9,653 bases of DNA, taken from contig JAHDCE010000113.1 of NCBI GenBank assembly GCA_020630045.1, positions 1 to 9,653 of the forward strand, given 5' to 3'. This document shows, one piece after another, positions 6,187 to 9,653 of the stretch. Each line of letters begins with the position of its first letter. The first letter of the stretch is position 1. The notes below the pieces were generated by a model. The model saw only the letters and a list, made by a program, of their open reading frames with translations, was not told where the DNA came from and ran no database searches. This DNA is from Saprospiraceae bacterium. GTDB taxonomy: Bacteria; Bacteroidota; Bacteroidia; Chitinophagales; Saprospiraceae. Made by a program: the position numbers and the translations under genes.

Positions 6187-7371
6187 ATGAAATCGAATCG
6201 TCTCATCGTACTGGCCTTATTGTTATTCGGATGTTGTTTCATGCTTGAAGGACAAACCCGTGATTCGATAAAAATCAGCTTGCTTACTTACTCCGCCGGT
6301 GAATCCATCGAGACCGGGTTCGGACACAGTGCCGTTCGAGTAGTGAATTATACCAATAAGAATGATGTCATTTACAATTACGGGACTTATGATTTTAGCG
6401 CACCGAATTTTTTATGGAATTTCATAAAAGGAAAATTAAATTACCAACTCAGTAAAGGCAATACCAGGAGAACCTTATTCTACTACAAAAACAATACTGA
6501 CCGTTTTATCATTGAGCAAGATTTCCTACTGACACAGGAAAAGGCACATGAATTATTGACATTCCTAGACAACAATCATCTACCTGATAATAGAAATTAT
6601 CTCTATGATTTCTTCTTCGACAATTGTGCTACCCGAATCAGGGATTTAGTAGAAGAAAAAGCGGCATCCAAACCGGATTGGGAGTCCGGTGTCAACTCGG
6701 AGAGATTGACCTTTCGACAATTGATTTCGGAATCCGTTTCCGGAACTCACCCTTGGAATTATTTTGGTATCGACCTGCTGTTCGGTATGCCTACGGATAA
6801 AAAAGCCACAAGAAGGGACTACATGTTTTTGCCTGATTATTTATCGGATATCATGGCCACTAATTTAAAAGGGAACGATATTTCACTAGGAGAAAAAAAA
6901 TTGCTGCTAGATAATGAAAATTACGGCAAAGACATTAAAAGTGAATCCTGGTTCACGCCTTTCATTTGTTTCGGAATCATCTGCTTGATCATCTCCTTAC
7001 TTACATTGATTTTCGGACACAATAGGTTTTTAGCGATATGGGACACCAGCCTATTTTTCATTTTGGGAATTGTGGGTTGTTTCTTGTTATTCATGTGGTT
7101 CGGCACAGATCACTCGGTGACAAAAAACAATTTAAATATTGTTTGGGCGAACCCGTTATATCTCATCCTCGCTTTTGGAGCGGCCACCAAGAATGAAAAA
7201 TGGAGAAAAGTCTTATATAACCTTTCTTTCTTCACATGTATTTTCATTCTTGGCATTTGGAACTTCTCTATCCAAGGGTTTAATATCGGAATCCTTCCGA
7301 TTATCATCATGATTTTGATTCGCAGCGTAGCGGTTCTCATGCGCTTGTTTATCTATAAAAACAGGCCGTAA
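6187..7371 (+). CDS. DUF4105 / Lnb N-terminal-domain protein with five C-terminal membrane helices
   Basis: The product has 394 residues. An N-terminal signal sequence (6-22) is followed by a periplasmic domain with the DUF4105 (Lnb N-terminal periplasmic) hallmarks: TGFGHSAVRV (H47), the YNYGTYDF segment, FFFDNCATRIRD (C147) and a FLPDYL segment near 214-219. H47 and C147 are the expected catalytic-type pair; in Firmicutes Lnb, the same domain rearranges acyl chains on lipoproteins, but the reaction of the Bacteroidota proteins is unknown. Residues about 258-276, 288-306, 319-333, 343-361 and 367-389 form five membrane helices, with the family-like DHSVTKNNLNIVWANP loop between the second and third. 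A cysteine at 16 follows LFG, a poor lipobox, so signal peptidase I cleavage or an uncleaved anchor is more likely. It starts 18 bases after the SHOCT gene and ends the operon. Confidence 0.88.
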   Translation: MKSNRLIVLALLLFGCCFMLEGQTRDSIKISLLTYSAGESIETGFGHSAVRVVNYTNKNDVIYNYGTYDFSAPNFLWNFIKGKLNYQLSKGNTRRTLFYYKNNTDRFIIEQDFLLTQEKAHELLTFLDNNHLPDNRNYLYDFFFDNCATRIRDLVEEKAASKPDWESGVNSERLTFRQLISESVSGTHPWNYFGIDLLFGMPTDKKATRRDYMFLPDYLSDIMATNLKGNDISLGEKKLLLDNENYGKDIKSESWFTPFICFGIICLIISLLTLIFGHNRFLAIWDTSLFFILGIVGCFLLFMWFGTDHSVTKNNLNIVWANPLYLILAFGAATKNEKWRKVLYNLSFFTCIFILGIWNFSIQGFNIGILPIIIMILIRSVAVLMRLFIYKNRP

Positions 7372-7417
7372 TCTCCTTCATTTTCCTTTGGTAGCGTCAT
7401 AAATTTCGGGGTGATTT

Positions 7418-7446
7418 TTTGATTAGGTTTCAAAAACGTATTTTTA
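7418..7446 (+). promoter_or_regulatory. Candidate promoter for the ArsC-like gene (TTTG-N17-TATTTTTA)
   Basis: TTTG (7418-7421) and TATTTTTA (7439-7446, one mismatch from TAnnTTTG) have a spacing of 17 bases, acceptable for Bacteroidota. Transcription from about 7453 would include the hairpin at 7479-7518 in the leader. The preceding operon shows no clear terminator, so read-through is also possible. Confidence 0.45.
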
Positions 7447-7478
7447 CCCGAAGCAGGCTAAGTACACTGTAAACTACG

Positions 7479-7518
7479 AACTCGTTTAAGCGCTCATGTA
7501 GCTATTCTTAAACAAGTT
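7479..7518 (+). promoter_or_regulatory. Leader hairpin, possibly a terminator, just upstream of the ArsC-like gene
   Basis: AACTCGTTTAAG (7479-7490) pairs with CTTAAACAAGTT (7507-7518) at 11 of 12 positions (the C7483/A7514 pair fails) around a 16-base loop. It is followed by TTATTTT and then ATG at 7526. The A/T-rich stem with a T-rich tail could act as a weak intrinsic terminator for the operon or as a leader structure controlling the ArsC-like gene. Confidence 0.45.
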
Positions 7519-7525
7519 TTATTTT

Positions 7526-7894
7526 ATGAATTTAAACCAGGTCATGAGGAAAGTATTTCACCTACCGCACTGTAAAACTTGTCAAAAGGTAATCGCCGAA
7601 TTAGGCATATCAGCCGATGATTTCGAATTGCAAAATATCAAGGAAAAACACATTTCCGCCAAGGAATTGGACTTTTTGAAAAAAGAGGTGGGTTCTTATG
7701 AGGAATTGTTTAACCGGAGATCCATGAAATATCGAAGTCAAGGACTCAAGGACAAAGAAATAGACGAAAAAGAATACAGGAAGTTGATATTGGGCGAATA
7801 CACTTTTTTGAAACGCCCGACCATTGTCATTGACGACCAAGTCTTTTTATGTACCAATAAAAAAGCTGTCGCCGCTGCCAAGGAGGCTTTATAG
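7526..7894 (+). CDS. ArsC/Spx-family thioredoxin-fold protein (arsenate-reductase-like)
   Basis: The product has 122 residues, cytosolic and close to the family's usual 110-120. It has the ArsC/Spx/YffB pattern: beta strand VFHLPHC, a CKTC motif (C16, C19) at the start of helix 1, the central EELFNRRSMKYR segment (63-70) that corresponds to the family's first key Arg region, and LKRPTIVID (95-103) with the R-P pair before a strand. Most such chromosomal proteins are labelled arsenate reductase by similarity, but no ars operon (transporter, ArsR) is present, so a general thiol-redox or regulatory role is equally possible. Family members usually begin immediately before the first strand, as in MRKVFHLP, so the ATG at 7544 may be the true start; the one at 7526 adds six residues. 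Neither has a proper Shine-Dalgarno site. Confidence 0.85.
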   Translation: MNLNQVMRKVFHLPHCKTCQKVIAELGISADDFELQNIKEKHISAKELDFLKKEVGSYEELFNRRSMKYRSQGLKDKEIDEKEYRKLILGEYTFLKRPTIVIDDQVFLCTNKKAVAAAKEAL

Positions 7895-7921
7895 TTCACT
7901 TTAGAAGCTGTACTTCGTGAA
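7895..7921 (+). repeat. Bulged hairpin directly after the ArsC-like stop codon
   Basis: TTCAC (7895-7899) pairs with GTGAA (7917-7921), and GAAG (7904-7907) with CTTC (7913-7916) around a CTGTA loop; TTTA (7900-7903) is a bulge on the left arm only. This gives nine pairs starting at the base after the TAG. No T-tract follows, so it could be a 3'-end stabiliser or a poor terminator. Confidence 0.35.
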
Positions 7922-7950
7922 ATATAATCATGCGATTTTCCCGAAAGGGA

Positions 7951-7958
7951 TATTTTTG
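7951..7958 (+). promoter_or_regulatory. Candidate -7 element for the acyltransferase gene
   Basis: TATTTTTG is an exact match to TAnnTTTG. It would place transcription near 7964, about 12 bases before the proposed TTG start. No TTG is present at the -33 position, so it is only moderately supported. A short stem TCCC-GAAA-GGGA (7939-7950) lies directly upstream. Confidence 0.4.
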
Positions 7959-7975
7959 GACCAATAACTTATACT

Positions 7976-9653
7976 TTGACGGACAACCTAGCACCTAATA
8001 ACGGAAAGATTCTCCAATCATGGAATGGAGAACCACTCCACCCTTCCCCATTGAGGCGAACGGAAGTGAAAGACCATGTCATCCCAGATTTAGAAACGTG
8101 GCCCGTCAATCGTTTGTATAAAAACAAAAAGGAATTGGCCAGGGAGTTGACGGAGTTCACACTGTCTCACATCACAGGTATGCCGCCCGAGGTGGTTTCT
8201 AATATGATCGCCCGTGCCGCCTATTTGGAAATGATGCGGATTAAAGAAGAGCCTTGGAAGGTAGACCCGAAAGATGAGATGCGGTTCTGGAAAAAAACCA
8301 GGAAAATTTTGGCGACTTCCGCCTTGGACAAATCGCCTGCCGAGGCGGCTGTTGCGAATGAAAAGCTGCTTCGCAAAATCATCGACAGGTACTCCACGGA
8401 AATCGTAGGAGGATTCAAGGTCAAAACTTATCATTTCGCCAATCGGTTTTTAACCGCGTTTTTTAAAGTCATTTTCAATACCGCATCCTTACCCAAAGCA
8501 GGATTCGGAAACCGAAAAGAATTGGCCGAACGGATTAAAGTATATGGCGAAGTCGACCGGATGCGGAAATTGTTCCAACATGGTTCGGTGATATTGGTGC
8601 CAACGCATTTTAGCAACCTGGATTCCATCGTAATCGGATACGGATTGGAATCGGTTTGTGGAGTCCCCGCCTTCACTTATGGTGCCGGTTTGAATTTGTT
8701 TAATAATAAAATCGTAGGACGTTACATGAGTCGGTTAGGGGCTTATCGTGTCGACCGACGCAAGAAAAACAAAATCTATTTACATACCCTCAAAGGAATG
8801 TCCAACTTGGCCATTCAAAGGGGAACCAACTGTCTTTTCTTTCCGGGAGGAACCCGATCGCGGTCTGGCAAATTAGAAACGCACCTCAAAAAAGGATTGA
8901 TCGGATCGGGCATCGAAGCCCAGCGAATCATGTTGGAAAAGGGTTACAAGCGAAAAGTGTTTTTCGTGCCTGTCGTCATCGGTTACAACTTCGTACTTGA
9001 GGCCAAAAGTTTAATCCGCCAACACTTGCGGCAAACCGGACAAGAAATGTTCTTTTCCGCTCCTAAGGATGAGTCTAGGAATTTTGGTAAGATTTTGCGC
9101 TTTATCACTCAATATGCTTCTCGAAGTTCAGAAATCACTTTCTCCTTCGGACAACCATTCGACGTCCTAGGAAATTATGTGGATGACGAAGGTCGCAGTT
9201 TGAATAAAAACGGAAGTCCGATTGACATCTCCGGCTATTTCATGTGGAATGATAAAATCAATGCGGATCAACAACGTGAACGAGAATACACCAACCGAAT
9301 AGCTGATAAAATCGTAGAGCATTATCATAAGGACAATATCGTAATGAGCAGTCACTTGGTCGCACATACAGCTTTCCAATTGTTTCAAAAAGATTTTCCG
9401 GGATTAGATGTATATGGTTTGCTCCGACTTCCTTCGGATAACTTCAAGTGCAGTTATGCGGATTTTTGTCAAGCGATAGACCGCAAAAGAAACCAACTGT
9501 TCGAAATGGAGCGACAAGGCAAGCTCCAGCTCGCCGAAGAATTGAGATGGAACACGGAAGATTTGGTAAAAGATGGCGTGTCCAATATCGGATTGTACCA
9601 CGCCAAAAATCCCCTAGGATTTGATAAATCCGCAAGCAACGGACTCATGAGCC
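7976..9653 (+). CDS. PlsB-like glycerol-3-phosphate acyltransferase (3' end outside window)
   Basis: This enzyme would transfer an acyl chain to glycerol 3-phosphate (or a related acceptor) in phospholipid synthesis at the inner membrane. The four acyltransferase motifs appear in order, numbering from TTG 7976: HFSNLD (H211, D216; HX4D), LGAYRVDR (254-261), FFPGGTRSRSG (288-298; FPEGTRS with Glu replaced by Gly) and VPVVIGY (from about 331). The segment GAGLNLFNNKIVGRYMSRLGAY resembles PlsB more than the shorter PlsC. About 200 residues precede the HX4D motif and more than 220 follow motif IV, also PlsB-like. The frame opens at 7928 with no ATG before about 8180, well inside conserved sequence (EEPWKVDP follows at about 8249). 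TTG 7976 (then TDNLAPNNGK) is my choice; TTG 8051 or GTG 8066 are possible. The frame is open at the right edge after 559 residues. Confidence 0.85.
   Translation, partial: MTDNLAPNNGKILQSWNGEPLHPSPLRRTEVKDHVIPDLETWPVNRLYKNKKELARELTEFTLSHITGMPPEVVSNMIARAAYLEMMRIKEEPWKVDPKDEMRFWKKTRKILATSALDKSPAEAAVANEKLLRKIIDRYSTEIVGGFKVKTYHFANRFLTAFFKVIFNTASLPKAGFGNRKELAERIKVYGEVDRMRKLFQHGSVILVPTHFSNLDSIVIGYGLESVCGVPAFTYGAGLNLFNNKIVGRYMSRLGAYRVDRRKKNKIYLHTLKGMSNLAIQRGTNCLFFPGGTRSRSGKLETHLKKGLIGSGIEAQRIMLEKGYKRKVFFVPVVIGYNFVLEAKSLIRQHLRQTGQEMFFSAPKDESRNFGKILRFITQYASRSSEITFSFGQPFDVLGNYVDDEGRSLNKNGSPIDISGYFMWNDKINADQQREREYTNRIADKIVEHYHKDNIVMSSHLVAHTAFQLFQKDFPGLDVYGLLRLPSDNFKCSYADFCQAIDRKRNQLFEMERQGKLQLAEELRWNTEDLVKDGVSNIGLYHAKNPLGFDKSASNGLMS

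Noticed and set aside
6226..6237. Lipoprotein lipobox (LFG-C) in the DUF4105 protein
   Set aside because: Phe at -2 is atypical and the hydrophobic stretch continues past the cysteine, so an ordinary signal peptide or anchor fits better.
7526..7894. Arsenic-resistance operon
   Set aside because: Only one ArsC-fold gene is present; no ArsR, ArsB or Acr3 neighbour is seen.
7939..7957. TCCC-GAAA-GGGA followed by T-rich sequence as an intrinsic terminator
   Set aside because: The stem has only four pairs, too weak, and the T-rich part is better read as a -7 promoter element.
7930..7998. ATG open frame of 22 codons upstream of the acyltransferase
   Set aside because: Too short to support as a gene; kept only as a possible sign of a frameshifted N-terminus.
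1..9653. tRNA, rRNA, CRISPR array, insertion sequence or phage genes
   Set aside because: No cloverleaf, spaced direct repeats, transposase or integrase motifs, or terminal inverted repeats were found on reading both strands.

Overview
The window looks like a chromosomal segment of a Bacteroidota bacterium, possibly a Saprospiria- or Chitinophagia-like lineage (the lower rank is a guess). The evidence is the family content (DUF2452, a DUF4105/Lnb-N protein with a five-helix membrane tail, a DnaQ-like exonuclease with an FGKYxGKP tail, a long PlsB-like acyltransferase), weak or absent Shine-Dalgarno sites, and several TAnnTTTG-like promoter elements. Base composition is moderate and even by eye. 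I see no mobile element, tRNA, rRNA or CRISPR.

Layout. Positions 1-3275 hold two minus-strand genes, probably co-transcribed: a DEDDh exonuclease (3275 to 2427), then a large secreted alpha-helical protein (from 2369, running off the left edge without a stop). A 348-base intergenic region (3276-3623) separates them from a plus-strand cluster. That cluster is a membrane-anchored coiled-coil protein (3624-4592), a DUF1801 protein (4632-4988), a DUF2452 protein (4997-5449), a PH-like/SHOCT protein (5446-6168, GTG start overlapping the previous stop) and a DUF4105 membrane protein (6187-7371). Gaps of 39, 8, -4 and 18 bases make it a likely five-gene operon. After a 154-base gap come an ArsC/Spx-type thioredoxin-fold protein (7526-7894) and a PlsB-like glycerol-3-phosphate acyltransferase running off the right edge, which seems to use a TTG start at 7976.

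How the genes may work together. No gene here is a recognised defence, secretion or biosynthetic system. Several products act at the envelope: the signal-peptide repeat protein, the single-pass coiled-coil protein, the DUF4105 membrane protein and the phospholipid acyltransferase. A shared envelope role for the five-gene operon is inference only.

The most unusual signals are RNA-level. A 10-bp perfect complement lies between the end of the exonuclease gene and the ribosome-binding site plus start codon of the next gene. A perfect 15-bp hairpin lies inside the DUF1801 coding sequence, with a smaller hairpin on that gene's start codon. An 11-of-12-bp hairpin sits just upstream of the ArsC-like gene. 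The DUF2452 protein also resembles the human protein C1orf50.
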